Shown piece by piece: positions 1-10,731 of a stretch of DNA of 64,000 nt. The position numbers were made by a program, and so were the translations under genes. Position 1 is the first letter of the stretch; every line of letters begins with the position of its first letter. This DNA is from Pandoraea horticolens (lineage in GTDB: Bacteria > Pseudomonadota > Gammaproteobacteria > Burkholderiales > Burkholderiaceae): the NCBI RefSeq assembly GCF_902459555.1, contig NZ_CABPSM010000019.1, positions 16,051-80,050 on the forward strand, written 5' to 3'. Below the pieces are notes generated by a model. That model saw only the letters and a list, made by a program, of their open reading frames with translations. It made no database searches and was not told where the DNA came from.

Positions 1-1477
1 CCACGTTCATCATGATCTTCACCGGGATCTTCGGCATTTCGCCGCGCTGGATCTCGGTGATTTCGGTCTCGAGCAGACCGTCGTAAATCTTGCCTTCGTC
101 GCCTTCGGCGCAGGAGACGGTCACGAGCGCGCCATCCTTGAGCACGTCGGTTGCATCACCACAGCCGACCACTGCCGGCACACCCAGCTCACGCGCGATA
201 ATCGCCGCGTGGCAGGTACGGCCGCCACGGTTGGTCACGATGGCCGATGCACGCTTCATCACCGGCTCCCAATTCGGGTCGGTCATGTCAGCCACCAGCA
301 CGTCGCCCGGCTGCACACGCTCCATCTCGCTCGGGTCCATGATCACACGCACCGGACCTGCACCGATCTTCTGACCGATGGCTCGGCCCGTTGCCAGCAC
401 CGGGGCATCGCCCTTGAGCTTGAAGCGTTGCTCAACCTTGCCGACGGCCTGGCTCTTGACCGTCTCCGGACGCGCTTGCAGGATGTAGATCTTGCCGTCC
501 TTGCCGTCCTTACCCCACTCGATGTCCATCGGACGACCATAGTGCTTCTCGATGATCAGCGCGAACTTGGCCAGTTCGACGCAATCGTCGTCGGTGATGG
601 AGTAACGGTTACGCAGCTCCATCGGCACATCGATGGTCTTCACGCGGCCCGGCTCGCCCGGTTGCGTGAATTCCATCTTGAGGAGCTTCGAGCCAAGCGT
701 GCGGCGAATGACCGGGTACTTGCCTGCCTTGAGCGTCGGCTTGAAAACGTAGAACTCGTCCGGGTTCACGGCGCCCTGCACGACCGTCTCACCCAGGCCG
801 TAGCTGGCTGTGATGAAGACGACGTCCTGGAAACCCGACTCGGTGTCGATCGTGAACATCACGCCCGACGCGCCGCAGTCCGAGCGAACCATGCGCTGCA
901 CACCGGCAGACAACGCCACTTCGGCGTGCGTGAAGCCCTTGTGAACGCGATACGAGATGGCACGGTCGTTGTACAGCGAGGCGAACACGTGCTTCATGCG
1001 ATCAAGCACGTCTTCGATACCGACCACGTTCAGATAGCTTTCCTGCTGCCCGGCGAACGAGGCGTCCGGCAGATCTTCGGCGGTTGCCGACGAACGCACG
1101 GCGAACGAGGCGTCCGGCTGGCCGTCTGCGATGCGCGCGAACTGCTCGCGGATCTCCTTCTCGAGCTGCGGCTGCAGCGGTGCGTCGACGATCCATTGAC
1201 GGATTTCGGCACCGGCTTCCGCGAGCGCCTTGACGTTATCCACGTCCAGACCCTCGAGGCGTTGGGCAACGCGCTCGGTCAGATTGTTGTGGTGCAGGAA
1301 CTCGCGGAATGCGAAAGACGTCGTGGCGAAACCACCCGGCACGCGCACGCCGGCGCTGGCCAGTTGGCTGATCATTTCGCCAAGCGATGCATTCTTGCCG
1401 CCGACCGACTCGACGTCGGTCATGCGCAGATGCTCAAACGGCACCACGTAGGCGCCGTCGTGTGCTGCGTTAGTCAT
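1..1477 (-). CDS. ppsA: Phosphoenolpyruvate synthase, N-terminal part (cut by window edge)
   Basis: Converts pyruvate, ATP and water to PEP, AMP and phosphate, for gluconeogenesis in the cytoplasm. About 492 codons are visible; the family is about 790-800 residues, so the C-terminal PEP-binding domain lies beyond the left edge. The N-terminal ATP-grasp half includes the segment [20 protein letters not shown]. The phosphohistidine domain follows, with [18 protein letters not shown], whose His is about residue 423. The Thr two residues before it is the position that PpsR-type regulators phosphorylate. The ATG at 1477 is chosen because it begins [17 protein letters not shown], typical of the family. 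The gene is divergent from ppsR, a pairing common in proteobacteria. No frameshift is seen in the visible part. Confidence 0.96.
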   Translation of the reverse strand, partial: MTNAAHDGAYVVPFEHLRMTDVESVGGKNASLGEMISQLASAGVRVPGGFATTSFAFREFLHHNNLTERVAQRLEGLDVDNVKALAEAGAEIRQWIVDAPLQPQLEKEIREQFARIADGQPDASFAVRSSATAEDLPDASFAGQQESYLNVVGIEDVLDRMKHVFASLYNDRAISYRVHKGFTHAEVALSAGVQRMVRSDCGASGVMFTIDTESGFQDVVFITASYGLGETVVQGAVNPDEFYVFKPTLKAGKYPVIRRTLGSKLLKMEFTQPGEPGRVKTIDVPMELRNRYSITDDDCVELAKFALIIEKHYGRPMDIEWGKDGKDGKIYILQARPETVKSQAVGKVEQRFKLKGDAPVLATGRAIGQKIGAGPVRVIMDPSEMERVQPGDVLVADMTDPNWEPVMKRASAIVTNRGGRTCHAAIIARELGVPAVVGCGDATDVLKDGALVTVSCAEGDEGKIYDGLLETEITEIQRGEMPKIPVKIMMNV

Positions 1478-1545
1478 AAAAAGCCCCTAAGGTAAGAAAA
1501 AAAATTCTCGGAGAATCGGTTGGGACTGACGTGGACCGATCGACC

Positions 1546-1696
1546 TGTTGGATAAGAAATCGCGCTTGGGCTGCGTCGAGAACCAGGGGCTAGCACCCGA
1601 CGACCTGCATCGAGCCATCGGAATTGCCCGCTGCGCCCCGCCAGACGGGCCTGAGGCCGGGCAGCGCGCGATGGCTGCGCAATTGCTTATCCAACA
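1546..1696. promoter_or_regulatory. Separated 11-bp inverted repeat in the ppsA-ppsR divergent region
   Basis: TGTTGGATAAG at 1546-1556 is matched by its exact reverse complement, CTTATCCAACA, at 1686-1696. Both copies lie in the 266-bp region between the divergent ppsA and ppsR starts, one nearer each gene. The arms are 129 bp apart, so a simple hairpin is less likely than two operator copies in opposite orientation. The match is seen directly; the regulatory role is inference. I recognise nothing else in this gap. Confidence 0.4.
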
Positions 1697-1743
1697 AGTT
1701 GCCGCTATTCTACCGTGCAATGCACCAATTTGCGATTCTGCGC

Positions 1744-2622
1744 ATGAGCGACTCCTCGACTACCGGAAATTCCCCTATGCCCTCCGCCGCAGCGGCCACA
1801 CCGGTTGCTGCACGCCCGGTCTTCATCGTGTCCGACGGCACCGGAATTACCGCCGAAACGTTCGCGCATTCGATCCTCGCACAATTCGAAATGCGTTTCC
1901 GTCAGATTCGCGTTCCGTTCGTGGATTCGGTCGATAAAGCCTATGAAACGGCACAACGGATCAATGAAATGTATCGAACGGAGAATGTCCGGCCGATCAT
2001 TTTCAGCACACTCGTCGACGCGCGGGCCAACGAGATTCTGCGCAATTGCCAGGGCGTGATTCTCGACATGTTCCAGACGTTCATCGAACCGCTGGAAGTG
2101 GAGCTGGGCCTCAAGTCGATGCACGCCATCGGCCGCGTTCACCAGAACGCCGACAGCGAGGCCTACAAGAACCGGATCGAGGCGGTGAACTTCTCGCTCG
2201 CGCACGACGACGGTCAGTCCAACAAGAATCTGCAAAGCGCCGACGTGATCCTCGTAGGCGTATCGCGCAGCGGCAAGACACCGACCACGCTCTATCTCGC
2301 CATGCAATACGGCGTGAAGGCCGCGAACTATCCGTTGATTCCGGAAGATTTCGAGCGCGAAAAGCTGCCCTCCACGCTCGATCAGTACAAGGACAAGATC
2401 TTCGGGCTGTCCATCGATCCGCAACGGCTCTCGGAGATTCGCAACGAGCGTCGTCCGGGCAGCAAGTATGCGTCCCTGGAAAATTGCCGCTACGAGGTCA
2501 ACGAGGCCGAGGCGATGATGCGCCGCGAAGGGATCAAATGGCTGTCGTCGACACACAAGTCGATTGAAGAAATCGCCACGACCATCCTGCAGGAAATCAA
2601 ACTGGAGCGTGACGTCTACTGA
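1744..2622 (+). CDS. ppsR: PEP synthase regulatory protein (kinase/pyrophosphorylase, DUF299)
   Basis: Bifunctional enzyme that inactivates PEP synthase by ADP-dependent phosphorylation of the Thr beside its catalytic His, and reactivates it by phosphate-dependent pyrophosphorylysis. The N-terminus carries VFIVSDGTGITAETFAHS, the family hallmark. A P-loop-like GVSRSGKTPTTLYLA lies near residue 173, followed by KIFGLSIDPQRLSEIRNERRP. The frame is open further upstream. I chose the ATG at 1744 (MSDSSTTGN, about 292 aa); ATGs at 1720 and 1777 are also possible. The gene sits head to head with its substrate gene ppsA, which supports the assignment. A bidirectional terminator follows. Confidence 0.95.
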   Translation: MSDSSTTGNSPMPSAAAATPVAARPVFIVSDGTGITAETFAHSILAQFEMRFRQIRVPFVDSVDKAYETAQRINEMYRTENVRPIIFSTLVDARANEILRNCQGVILDMFQTFIEPLEVELGLKSMHAIGRVHQNADSEAYKNRIEAVNFSLAHDDGQSNKNLQSADVILVGVSRSGKTPTTLYLAMQYGVKAANYPLIPEDFEREKLPSTLDQYKDKIFGLSIDPQRLSEIRNERRPGSKYASLENCRYEVNEAEAMMRREGIKWLSSTHKSIEEIATTILQEIKLERDVY

Positions 2623-2660
2623 CGTCTTTCAGCCATGCGATTTGCGGCTGCGCTGACGAC

Positions 2661-2687
2661 AAAAGGGACGCCATCGGCGTCCCTTTT
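2661..2687. terminator. Bidirectional intrinsic terminator between ppsR and the methyltransferase gene
   Basis: AAAAGGGACGCC (2661-2672), a 3-nt loop and GGCGTCCCTTTT (2676-2687) form a perfect 12-bp stem. There is an A-run on one side and a T-run on the other. It lies between the convergent ends of ppsR (+) and the TrmH-family gene (-), so it can end both transcripts. Confidence 0.85.
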
Positions 2688-2717
2688 TGTTTGCACCACG
2701 CACTCTCGCGAACCCGC

Positions 2718-3497
2718 TCAGGACAGTCGTTGACGCACCGCTTCGAACAGGCAGATGGCAGCGCACGCCGCCACGTTGAGCGACTCCATACCGCCCGGCT
2801 GCGGAATACGAATCGGCGTCTGCACGCGCTCGAGCCAATGTGGCGACACGCCGGCACCTTCATTGCCGAAAACCCATGCCACAGGCGCGCGTAAATCCTG
2901 CTCGTACAGCGATGTGCTCGCCTGCAAACTCGTCGCCAGCAGAGGCACCGACAGACGCGGCGCGAGCGAATCCGACGTGCAATGCTCCACGATATTCAGT
3001 GAGAAATGCGCGCCCATTCCGGCACGCAGCACCTTACTCGACCACGCGAGCGCTGTGCCCGACATGCAATACACGTCGCGAACGCCGGCCGCCGCTGCAC
3101 TGCGGAGAATCGAACCGACATTACCCGCGTCCTGCACGGCATCAAGGATGACGCAGTCCGTCTTTTGCGACGTCGGCAGATGCCCCGGGGGCACCTCCAC
3201 GACGAACAGCAGCGGCACGCCGTTGACGAGCGTCGACAGCGGCTCGAAGAGTGCCTGTGGCAAACACACGCGACGCTCGGCCTCCACTCTTGCCCAGATC
3301 TGCGCGACTTCGTCGTTCTCAAGCGCCGGTTCCGCTGCCACGCATACGAGCGGCTGCCCCAGCACGTCGAGATAAGCATCGGCCAGATGCACACCTTCCA
3401 GCAATGTCTGACCGAGCTTGCGCCGCTGCTGGTTCGACTGCGCCAGTTGCTTCAGGCGCTTGTAGAACGGATTGTCTTTGGAACTGATGAGCTTCAT
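2718..3497 (-). CDS. TrmH/SpoU-family RNA 2'-O-methyltransferase
   Basis: Predicted SAM-dependent ribose methyltransferase of the SPOUT (SpoU/TrmH) class, 259 aa. The three SpoU motifs are visible: [20 protein letters not shown] (about 130-150), [15 protein letters not shown] (about 208-222) and [17 protein letters not shown] (about 227-243). The N-terminal region ([14 protein letters not shown], then [12 protein letters not shown]) resembles the substrate-binding domain of RlmB-type enzymes. It is probably an rRNA or tRNA methylase, but the target nucleoside cannot be read from sequence, so no symbol is given. Its ATG overlaps the rnhB stop (ATGA), making it the last gene of the long minus-strand operon. 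Confidence 0.88.
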   Translation of the reverse strand: MKLISSKDNPFYKRLKQLAQSNQQRRKLGQTLLEGVHLADAYLDVLGQPLVCVAAEPALENDEVAQIWARVEAERRVCLPQALFEPLSTLVNGVPLLFVVEVPPGHLPTSQKTDCVILDAVQDAGNVGSILRSAAAAGVRDVYCMSGTALAWSSKVLRAGMGAHFSLNIVEHCTSDSLAPRLSVPLLATSLQASTSLYEQDLRAPVAWVFGNEGAGVSPHWLERVQTPIRIPQPGGMESLNVAACAAICLFEAVRQRLS

Positions 3498-4243
3498 GAC
3501 GAACGCGCCAGACGAGAAACAGTAAGCACGCCGAAGATTTCAAACGCCTCTCGAACCGGCGCGAAGGACTGGCGATGATGCGGGCTGGGACCGTGCAGGC
3601 GAAGCGCCTCCAGATGGCGCGGCGTGCCATAACCGACGTGTTCGTCGAAACCGTATTGCGGGAATTCTTCGTGCAGGGCAACCAACTGACGGTCGCGCGT
3701 GACCTTCGCAAGAATCGACGCCGCCGAAATCGCAGGCACCGTATCGTCGCCTTTGATAATGGCCTCGGCACGCATCGGCAGCGCGGGGCAGCGATTGCCA
3801 TCGATCAGCGCCAGCGTCGGTACGCGCGGCAAACCATTCACGGCACGCTGCATCGCGAGCATCGTCGCATGGAGGATATTCAGGGAATCGATCTCCGCCA
3901 CGCTCGCCTCGGCGATGCAATACGCGAGCGAGCGTTCGACGATCTCCTCATAAAGCGCCTCACGACGCTGGGCCGTGAGCTTCTTCGAATCGGCCAACCC
4001 CTTGATCGGACGCGACGGATCGAGAATCACCGCTGCCGTCACGACGGGACCGGCCAGCGGGCCGCGCCCGACTTCATCCACGCCACAGGTCAGATCGGCG
4101 GCCACGTCGGCAAACAGGTCGAGCGCCATCTGCGGCAACGCCGCTTTGGCGGCACGGGTACGCGGCCTGCCAGCGCCGGGCGTAACGTCTTCGTCCGATG
4201 AGACTTTACGTGCGACACGGCGCGCTTTGACTTCCTCGCTCAT
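3494..4243 (-). CDS. rnhB: Ribonuclease HII
   Basis: Endonuclease that cuts the RNA strand of RNA-DNA hybrids and initiates removal of single ribonucleotides from DNA. The signature [20 protein letters not shown] gives the first two catalytic acids. [20 protein letters not shown] and the later [11 protein letters not shown] with GYGTPRHL are also family blocks. At 249 aa it is longer than the E. coli enzyme (198 aa), with about 50 extra basic N-terminal residues ([16 protein letters not shown] onward). The start overlaps the lpxB stop by 4 bp and the stop overlaps the methyltransferase start by 4 bp, implying translational coupling. The lpxB-rnhB order is conserved in many proteobacteria. Confidence 0.96.
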   Translation of the reverse strand: MSEEVKARRVARKVSSDEDVTPGAGRPRTRAAKAALPQMALDLFADVAADLTCGVDEVGRGPLAGPVVTAAVILDPSRPIKGLADSKKLTAQRREALYEEIVERSLAYCIAEASVAEIDSLNILHATMLAMQRAVNGLPRVPTLALIDGNRCPALPMRAEAIIKGDDTVPAISAASILAKVTRDRQLVALHEEFPQYGFDEHVGYGTPRHLEALRLHGPSPHHRQSFAPVREAFEIFGVLTVSRLARSS

Positions 4244-5415
4244 ATCCGCCCTTTCTCACGCAACACGCGCTCGATGACTTCGGCCGAACGCGCCGCCGTG
4301 TTCTGGCGCAGTTGTTCGTGAATCTTCGTGAAGCGCGCCTGCAAGGATTCGCGCAACGCCGGGTCGATCAACTGCTTCCAGACGGCATTGGCGAGGGCTT
4401 CAGGGGTCGCGAAATGCTGCAGCAACTCCGGCACGACGAACTCGCCCGACAGGATATTCGGCAACCCAACATACGGCAGATAGCCCTGACGCTTCATGAT
4501 CTGCGCCGTCAGCCAAGGCACCTTATACGAGATGACCATCGGCTTCTTGTACAGCGCTGCTTCCAGCGTAGCCGTTCCGCTGGCGAGTAGCACACTATCT
4601 GCGGCTTCGAGCGCAAGGGGCGCTCGGCCTTCGGTCACGGTCAGATTGAGGTCGCTGTGCGCGTCCAGGATCGATTGCATCAGCACACGCAGGCGCGGCG
4701 TGGCGGCCGGGAGGACGAAGCGAATCGACGGGTCGCGCTTGGCCAGCAAACGCATCGCCGCGAAAAACACCGGCGCGAGACGTTGCACCTCGGATGTCCG
4801 GCTGCCCGGCAGGATGGCGACGACAGGGCTATCTCCCTGGAGCGCCAGCTTCGCCCTCGCACCGGCGACATCGGGCACCATCGGAATCTTGTCGGCCATC
4901 GGATGGCCGACGAACGTCGCATCGATACCCGCCCGGTGGTAAATCTCCGGCTCGAACGGGAACAGGCACAGCATGTGATCGACCGCGCGTTTGATCTTCT
5001 TGATGCGCCCACCTCGCCAAGCCCAGATCGACGGGCTCACGAAATGGATCGTGGGAATGCCCGCTTCGCGCAGCTTGATTTCGAGATCGAAGTTGAAGTC
5101 GGGTGCGTCGAAACCCACGAATGCCAGCGGCTTGTCCGCCAGCCAACGCTCGCGAAGTTGCTTGCGAATCGAGAGAATCTCGCGCAGATGCTTGATGACT
5201 TCGACATAGCCCATGACGGAGAGCTTGTCGATCGGCCAATAGGCGTCGAAGCCCTCCTCCGCCATATGCGGACCACCGACACCCGCGTATGCGATGTCGG
5301 CCGGAAGATTCTGCTTGAGGCCGGCAAGAACGTTGCCGGCAATGAGATCGCCAGACAGCTCCCCTGCCACCATCGCCAGGGTTCGCTGGCCGGCGCCGGA
5401 AAGGGTCGGCGGCAT
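4240..5415 (-). CDS. lpxB: Lipid-A-disaccharide synthase
   Basis: Peripheral inner-membrane glycosyltransferase (family GT19) that condenses UDP-2,3-diacylglucosamine with lipid X to give lipid A disaccharide phosphate. It is 391 aa, the usual length. Visible family blocks are [18 protein letters not shown] near the N-terminus, [47 protein letters not shown], the nucleotide-sugar region [17 protein letters not shown], and [20 protein letters not shown] near residue 280. The stop overlaps rnhB by 4 bp and the start is 3 bp after lpxA. Confidence 0.97.
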   Translation of the reverse strand: MPPTLSGAGQRTLAMVAGELSGDLIAGNVLAGLKQNLPADIAYAGVGGPHMAEEGFDAYWPIDKLSVMGYVEVIKHLREILSIRKQLRERWLADKPLAFVGFDAPDFNFDLEIKLREAGIPTIHFVSPSIWAWRGGRIKKIKRAVDHMLCLFPFEPEIYHRAGIDATFVGHPMADKIPMVPDVAGARAKLALQGDSPVVAILPGSRTSEVQRLAPVFFAAMRLLAKRDPSIRFVLPAATPRLRVLMQSILDAHSDLNLTVTEGRAPLALEAADSVLLASGTATLEAALYKKPMVISYKVPWLTAQIMKRQGYLPYVGLPNILSGEFVVPELLQHFATPEALANAVWKQLIDPALRESLQARFTKIHEQLRQNTAARSAEVIERVLREKGRI

Positions 5416-5418
5416 AGA

Positions 5419-6210
5419 TTAGCGCACGATACCGCGCGTGCCAGTATTGAGAAAATCGAGCAGCGAGCGCACGGCGTCGAAGACATCTGGCGCACCTGCG
5501 TTGCCAAAGGCCTCGATCTGCACCTTCGCTTCGTCGAGCGTCAAACCGCTCTTATAGAGCAGCTTATACGCGTGACGCAGCGCGGTAATGGCATCGGCGG
5601 TGAAGTTACGGCGACGCAGCCCCTCGACATTGATGCCATAAGGCACAGCGCGGTCGCCCGACGCAATCACGAACGGCGGCACGTCTTGCACGAGTACCGA
5701 AGCCCCGCCCACCATCGAATGCGCACCAATGCGCACGAACTGATGCACACCGGTCATGCCGCCAATGATTGCCCAGTCACCGACTTGGACGTGGCCGGCC
5801 AGTTGCGCATTGCTCGAGAACACCGTGTGGTTGCCCACGTGGCAGTCGTGAGCGATGTGCACGTAGGCCATGATCCAGTTGTCATTGCCGATACCGGTCA
5901 AGCCACCGTCCTGCACCGTACCGGTGTGGATGGTCGTGAATTCGCGGATCGTGTTGCGATCGCCAATGACAAGCTTCGTCGGCTCGCCAGCGTACTTCAT
6001 ATCCTGCGGGCTGCCGCCGATCGACGCGAACGGGCCGATCTTGTTGCCCTCGCCCAGCGTTGTATGGCCGTCGACAATCGTATGCGCAAGAATCTGCGTG
6101 CCGGCGCCGATCGTCACATTCGGCCCGACAATCGCATAGGGACCGACGGCAACGTCCTCAGCGAGTTGCGCCTTCGGATCGACGACTGCAGTGGGATGAA
6201 TATGGGTCAT
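5419..6210 (-). CDS. lpxA: UDP-N-acetylglucosamine acyltransferase
   Basis: First enzyme of lipid A synthesis; transfers a hydroxyacyl chain from acyl carrier protein to the 3-OH of UDP-GlcNAc. The protein is a left-handed parallel beta helix of hexapeptide repeats ([21 protein letters not shown] and onward). The catalytic-type His lies in the [19 protein letters not shown] segment, and a short helical C-terminal domain follows. The frame is open upstream to 6255, but the ATG at 6210 ([16 protein letters not shown]) gives 263 aa, matching the E. coli length of 262. It lies 17 bp after fabZ within the lpxD-fabZ-lpxA-lpxB block. Confidence 0.97.
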   Translation of the reverse strand: MTHIHPTAVVDPKAQLAEDVAVGPYAIVGPNVTIGAGTQILAHTIVDGHTTLGEGNKIGPFASIGGSPQDMKYAGEPTKLVIGDRNTIREFTTIHTGTVQDGGLTGIGNDNWIMAYVHIAHDCHVGNHTVFSSNAQLAGHVQVGDWAIIGGMTGVHQFVRIGAHSMVGGASVLVQDVPPFVIASGDRAVPYGINVEGLRRRNFTADAITALRHAYKLLYKSGLTLDEAKVQIEAFGNAGAPDVFDAVRSLLDFLNTGTRGIVR

Positions 6211-6227
6211 GAGCATCTCGATTCCGG

Positions 6228-6686
6228 TTATTCGCCGTTCTTCTTGACCATGCACATGAACTCGGCTTCCGCCGCGGTCTCGCCCTCTACCAACGCCTTG
6301 CCCTTGAACTTGTAGAAGCCGCGGCGCTCGCTCACGAAATCGACGTCGAGCACGAGTTGGTCACCCGGTTCGACCGGACGCCTGAAGCGAACGCTCTCGA
6401 TAGCCACGAAGTAGTACAGCGTGTTCTCGTCGTGCACCGCCTCTTCCGAGAACGTGAGCAGCGCAGCGGCTTGCGCCAGCGCTTCGACGATCAGCACGCC
6501 CGGCATCACCGGACGCTGCGGATAATGACCCGTGAAGTACGGCTCATTGATCGTGACGTTCTTGATGACCTTGATGTTCTTTTTGCGCTCCAGGCCGATC
6601 ACGCGGTCCACCATCAGCATCGGGTACCGATGCGGCAGCAGCTTCATGATCTTGTGGATGTCGATGGTAATAGTGGTCTCGCTCAT
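6228..6686 (-). CDS. fabZ: 3-hydroxyacyl-ACP dehydratase FabZ
   Basis: Hot-dog-fold dehydratase of type II fatty acid elongation, converting 3-hydroxyacyl-ACP to trans-2-enoyl-ACP. It is 152 aa. It carries [21 protein letters not shown], then the active-site segment [24 protein letters not shown] with catalytic His and Glu. The ATG overlaps the lpxD stop (ATGA). Placement between lpxD and lpxA is typical, since both pathways draw on the same hydroxyacyl-ACP pool. Confidence 0.97.
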   Translation of the reverse strand: MSETTITIDIHKIMKLLPHRYPMLMVDRVIGLERKKNIKVIKNVTINEPYFTGHYPQRPVMPGVLIVEALAQAAALLTFSEEAVHDENTLYYFVAIESVRFRRPVEPGDQLVLDVDFVSERRGFYKFKGKALVEGETAAEAEFMCMVKKNGE

Positions 6687-7771
6687 TTGTCCTGCAGGTC
6701 TTTGACCTTCGCTTCAAGTTGACGCACGCGGTCGCGCATCTTGTCCAGATTACGCATGATGGCCGCGTTTTTGTTCCATTCGGCATTCGGGATAGCCGGA
6801 AACGCGCTGGTATAGGTTCCCGGGCCAGGAATCGACTTCGACACCCCCGACTTTGCCGTCACGATGACCCGGTCGCCAATCGTCACATGCCCGGCCACGC
6901 CCACGGCGCCGCCCAGCATGCAGAATTTCCCGATAGTACTGCTGCCGGCGATGCCCGTACATGCGGCAATCACCGTATAGGCTCCCACGCGCACGTTATG
7001 CGCGATCTGCACCTGATTATCGATCTTGCAACCGCGCTCGATCACCGTATCGGCCATCGCACCGCGATCGATGGAGGTCGATGCGCCGATTTCGACGTCG
7101 TCCTCGATCACCGCACGTCCCACCTGAGGAATCTTTACCCACTCGCCGCCATTGGCAGAGAAGTCGGGCGCGAATCCGAAACCATCCGAACCGATCACCG
7201 CGCCCGCGTGAATCACGCAACGCGCGCCAATCACGGTCGCGTGGTAAAGCGTGGCATTCGGATAGACGAGCACGTCGTCACCCAACGTCGTACCGCGACC
7301 GACGAACACGTTCGCCACCAGACGAACCCGCTCGCCCAGACGCGCCCCCGCCTCGATCACGACATTCGGACCGATGACGCACGACGCCGGCACAACAGCC
7401 GTCGGATCGACGACTGCGCTCGGATGAATACCGGCAGGCGGTACAGGCGCCGCGGCTTGCGCGAACATCTGAGCCACGCGCGCGAAGTACGCATACGGAT
7501 TCGGCGCGATGATCCACGCGCGCCCTTCATACGACGGCAGCTTGTCGAAGTCGGCTTTGGAGAGAATCACGGCCGCCGCGCCCGAATTGGGCACTTCGGC
7601 GAGATACAACGGATTGGACAGAAACGCGAGTTGCTTGGCGCTCGCGCGATCGAGCGGTGCCAGACCATCGACCGCGACGTCGCCGTCACCCACGAGGTCG
7701 CCACCGAAGCGGGCGACCAATTGAGCCAGCGACACCGACGGCAATGCCGGCGTGGACGACGCGCCCGTCAC
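6683..7771 (-). CDS. lpxD: UDP-3-O-(3-hydroxyacyl)glucosamine N-acyltransferase
   Basis: Adds the N-linked hydroxyacyl chain to UDP-3-O-acylglucosamine in lipid A synthesis. It is 362 aa, slightly longer than the E. coli enzyme (341). The N-terminal uridine-binding domain ends near residue 100 ([21 protein letters not shown]). A long left-handed beta helix of hexapeptide repeats follows ([20 protein letters not shown] and onward), and the C-terminus is a predicted coiled coil ([20 protein letters not shown]). The start is GTG (7771), overlapping the skp stop as GTGA. Confidence 0.96.
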   Translation of the reverse strand: MTGASSTPALPSVSLAQLVARFGGDLVGDGDVAVDGLAPLDRASAKQLAFLSNPLYLAEVPNSGAAAVILSKADFDKLPSYEGRAWIIAPNPYAYFARVAQMFAQAAAPVPPAGIHPSAVVDPTAVVPASCVIGPNVVIEAGARLGERVRLVANVFVGRGTTLGDDVLVYPNATLYHATVIGARCVIHAGAVIGSDGFGFAPDFSANGGEWVKIPQVGRAVIEDDVEIGASTSIDRGAMADTVIERGCKIDNQVQIAHNVRVGAYTVIAACTGIAGSSTIGKFCMLGGAVGVAGHVTIGDRVIVTAKSGVSKSIPGPGTYTSAFPAIPNAEWNKNAAIMRNLDKMRDRVRQLEAKVKDLQDK

Positions 7772-8304
7772 TTGCCACCAGTGCCGCTACCCGAACTTGC
7801 GTTCAGCGTCTTGAGCACTTTGTCGGTAATGTCGATACGCGGACTCACGTAGACCGCCTCTTGCACGATCAGATCGTACTTGTCCGCTTCCGCAATCTGC
7901 TTGATGACGCGATTGGCGCGATCGAGCACGGCCGCGAGTTCTTCGTTGCGACGCTGATTCAGGTCCTCACGAAACTCGCGTTGCTTGCGCTGGAACTCAG
8001 TGTCGGCGGCTGCCAGATCACGCTGACGCTTGGCACGCTCGGCATCGGACAACGTCGGGTTGTCCTTGTCGAGCTTGTCCGACATCGCCTTGAGACGTTG
8101 CGCCATCGCCTGCAGATCCGCGTCCCGCTTGGAGAACTCGGCTTCGAGCTTGGCTTGTGCGGCCTTGGCCGGCGCTGAATCGCGAAGAATGCGATCCGAG
8201 TTGACAGCGGCGATGCGCGCATCCTGAGCCATGGCGGCGAATGCCGCACCAGCCAGCAACGCCGCGGCAAGGCCGCGAAGGCAATGCTTACGGATACCGT
8301 TCAA
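7768..8304 (-). CDS. skp: OmpH/Skp-family periplasmic chaperone
   Basis: Periplasmic chaperone that holds unfolded outer-membrane proteins on their way to BamA. The signal peptide is clear ([27 protein letters not shown], cut after AMA-Q or nearby). A long charged helical region follows (about residues 45-140, [20 protein letters not shown] and onward), matching the tentacle arms of Skp. The frame is open upstream to 8574, but the TTG at 8304 has a GAGGGG Shine-Dalgarno about 8 nt upstream and places the signal peptide at the N-terminus (178 aa). A GTG five codons earlier is an alternative. It lies 52 bp after bamA, the usual order. Confidence 0.92.
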   Translation of the reverse strand: MNGIRKHCLRGLAAALLAGAAFAAMAQDARIAAVNSDRILRDSAPAKAAQAKLEAEFSKRDADLQAMAQRLKAMSDKLDKDNPTLSDAERAKRQRDLAAADTEFQRKQREFREDLNQRRNEELAAVLDRANRVIKQIAEADKYDLIVQEAVYVSPRIDITDKVLKTLNASSGSGTGGK

Positions 8305-8356
8305 TGTATTACCCCTCACAACGATGAAACGTTCGGAACCGATCGATGTGTCGTCG

Positions 8357-10660
8357 TTAGAACGACGTACCGACCTGGAACTGGAATTTCTGATACTGAT
8401 CGCCCGTCTTCTTGACGAGCGGGAAGCCCATCGAGAGCTTGAGCGGGCCAATCGGTGAAATCCACGACAGGCCGAAACCGTAAGAATAGCGCAGGTTATT
8501 GAAGGTAATCGCCTGGCCGTTATCGAACACGTTACCACCGTCCAGGAACGTGAAGATACGCAGCGTGCGGTCATAACCCGTGCCTGGCAGCGGGAACGTC
8601 AGTTCAATATTACCGATCAGCTTCGAAGCACCACCCAGCGGCTCGCCGTTGGTGTCCTTCGGACCCAGCGAACTCGGCTCGTAACCCCGCACCGAACCGA
8701 TACCACCCGCGTAGTAGTTCTTAAAGATCGGGAACGGCTGACCGCCCATCCCGTGGCCGTAGCCGACTTCACCGTTAAGCGCCAGCGTGAAGCCACGGCT
8801 CACCGGGTAGTAGTACTGGTGCTGGTAGTAAGCACGGAAGTACTTGGTCGTTCCGATCGGCGTACCGATTTCGATGTTGGCCTGCTGATAGTGGCCACGA
8901 TTCGGGATCAGTGCGCTGTCACGCGAATCGCGCGACCAGCCCACGGTCAGCGGGTAGTTGTTGCTGACGTAACCGAACTGGTTGGCGTAATCAATATAGC
9001 GTTGCGGCGTCGTGCCATCGCTCGTCAGGTGCAGACGCGTCTGTTCGAAGCCGATACCGAAGAACACCGTGTCGACTTCCGAGAACGGCACACCGAACTT
9101 CAGGTTACCGCCCAGCGTGTTGATACGGAAATCCGAATTGCTCGTGAGCAGCAGCGGCTGATACGTACGGTAGTAGATGTCGGTAATACGGCTCACACCG
9201 TCGACCGTGAAGTACGGATCGACCTGCGTGACAGCCAACGTACGGTAGGTCTTACCGGTATTCACGTTCACCGACAGCGAGGTACCCGAACCGAACACAT
9301 TGTCCTGGCTGATACCGGCTTGCAGCACCACCTTGTCGGTCGACGAGAAACCCGCACCCACGTTGATCGTGCCGGTCGGCTTTTCTTCCACCTTCACTTG
9401 AAGGTCGACCTGATCGTTCGAACCGGCTACCGGCTCGGTCGTCACGTTCACGTCGGTGAAGTAGCCGAGACGGTTGATACGATCCTGCGACAGCTTGAGG
9501 CGGTCGGCGTCATACCACGAGCTTTCGAGCTGGCGCAGTTCGCGGCGGATCACTTCGTCACGCGTGCGCGAGTTGCCCACGATGTTGATCTTGCGAACGT
9601 ACACGCGACGGCCCGGATCGATCGTCAGCGCCAACGCCACCGTGTGGTTGTTGCGATCGATCGTCGGCTGGGCGTTCACATTGGCGAACGCAAAGCCGTA
9701 GTTACCCAGCAGATCGGAAATCGCCTTCGTGCTGGCTTGCAGCTTGGCCGCAGAGAAAGTGTCGCCCGGCTTCAACTGTACGAGCTTCTGAATGTCATCC
9801 TGCTTGCCCAGCATCTCGCCGCCAACCTTGACGTCCGATACCTTGTACGGCTCGCCTTCATGCAGGTTGATCGTGAGGAACATCTCGTCCTTGTCCGGCG
9901 TGATCGAAACGTCGGTGGAGTCGATGTTGAATTCCAGATAACCGCGGTTCAGATAGAACGAACGCAGCTTTTCCAGGTCGCCCGTGAGCTTGTCCTTGGA
10001 GTACAGGTCGTTCTTCGAGTACCACGACAGCCAGTTCGGCGTGCCGAGTTCCATCTCCGCCATCAGATCCGACGACGAGAACGCCTTGTTGCCAACGAAG
10101 TTGATCTGCTGGATCGTCGCCTTCGGGCCTTCGGTCACGGCGAACTGGATACCCACGCGGTTACGCTCGAGCGGCGTGACCGTCGTCTTCACCTCGGCAG
10201 CGTAGTAACCGCGCGTAAGGTATTGACGCTTGAGTTCCTGCTCCGACTTGTCGAGCAGGTTGCGATCGAAGGTGCGGCCTTCGGTCAGGCCGACCGAGCG
10301 CAGTGCCTTCTTCAGACCGTCTTTGTCGAATTCCTTGATGCCAAGGAAGTCGATGGAAGCAATCGCGGGACGCTCGTTGACATGCACCACCAGCACGCTG
10401 CCTTGCGCTTCAACGCTCACGTCCGAGAACAGGCCCGTTGCATAAAGGGCACGAATTGCTTCGGTGCCCTTATCGTCGTTGAACTTGTCACCCGGTTTGA
10501 CTGGCAAGTACGAGAACACGGTACCGGGTTCGATGCGCTGCAAGCCCTCCACTCGGATATCCTTGACCACGAACGGCTCGACGGCGCGTGCCAAGAAACT
10601 GTGTGCCGCCAGAACCGCAATCACCAGGGTCTTCGGAACAAGGTGGTATTTATTCGACAA
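8357..10660 (-). CDS. bamA: Outer membrane protein assembly factor BamA
   Basis: Essential Omp85 protein that inserts beta-barrel proteins into the outer membrane. It is 767 aa. A signal peptide ends near VLAAHSFLARA. Five POTRA domains follow (about residues 24-420; the first begins FVVKDIRVEGLQRIEPGTVF), then a 16-stranded barrel. The barrel carries the loop motif GGIGSVRGYEPSSLG (VRGY/F motif) and ends FQFQVGTSF with the terminal Phe expected of outer-membrane barrels. It sits between rseP and skp, the standard arrangement. Confidence 0.97.
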   Translation of the reverse strand: MSNKYHLVPKTLVIAVLAAHSFLARAVEPFVVKDIRVEGLQRIEPGTVFSYLPVKPGDKFNDDKGTEAIRALYATGLFSDVSVEAQGSVLVVHVNERPAIASIDFLGIKEFDKDGLKKALRSVGLTEGRTFDRNLLDKSEQELKRQYLTRGYYAAEVKTTVTPLERNRVGIQFAVTEGPKATIQQINFVGNKAFSSSDLMAEMELGTPNWLSWYSKNDLYSKDKLTGDLEKLRSFYLNRGYLEFNIDSTDVSITPDKDEMFLTINLHEGEPYKVSDVKVGGEMLGKQDDIQKLVQLKPGDTFSAAKLQASTKAISDLLGNYGFAFANVNAQPTIDRNNHTVALALTIDPGRRVYVRKINIVGNSRTRDEVIRRELRQLESSWYDADRLKLSQDRINRLGYFTDVNVTTEPVAGSNDQVDLQVKVEEKPTGTINVGAGFSSTDKVVLQAGISQDNVFGSGTSLSVNVNTGKTYRTLAVTQVDPYFTVDGVSRITDIYYRTYQPLLLTSNSDFRINTLGGNLKFGVPFSEVDTVFFGIGFEQTRLHLTSDGTTPQRYIDYANQFGYVSNNYPLTVGWSRDSRDSALIPNRGHYQQANIEIGTPIGTTKYFRAYYQHQYYYPVSRGFTLALNGEVGYGHGMGGQPFPIFKNYYAGGIGSVRGYEPSSLGPKDTNGEPLGGASKLIGNIELTFPLPGTGYDRTLRIFTFLDGGNVFDNGQAITFNNLRYSYGFGLSWISPIGPLKLSMGFPLVKKTGDQYQKFQFQVGTSF

Positions 10661-10731
10661 CTTGCTTCCCCAAGAAACAATTGAATCGTAAAAACTCGGA
10701 TTTGCCTGCGACGGCAGGCCCGTGACGCTGT

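Noticed and set aside
4657..6315. Long plus-strand open frame (552 codons) opposite lpxB, lpxA and fabZ
   Set aside because: It is the antisense shadow of well-supported lipid A genes; the His/Arg/Asp-rich translation shows no domain and comes from GC-rich codon usage.
8753..10684. Plus-strand open frame of 643 codons opposite bamA
   Set aside because: Shadow of bamA. No recognisable motif and extreme Arg/Val/Asp/His composition typical of antisense frames in this genome.
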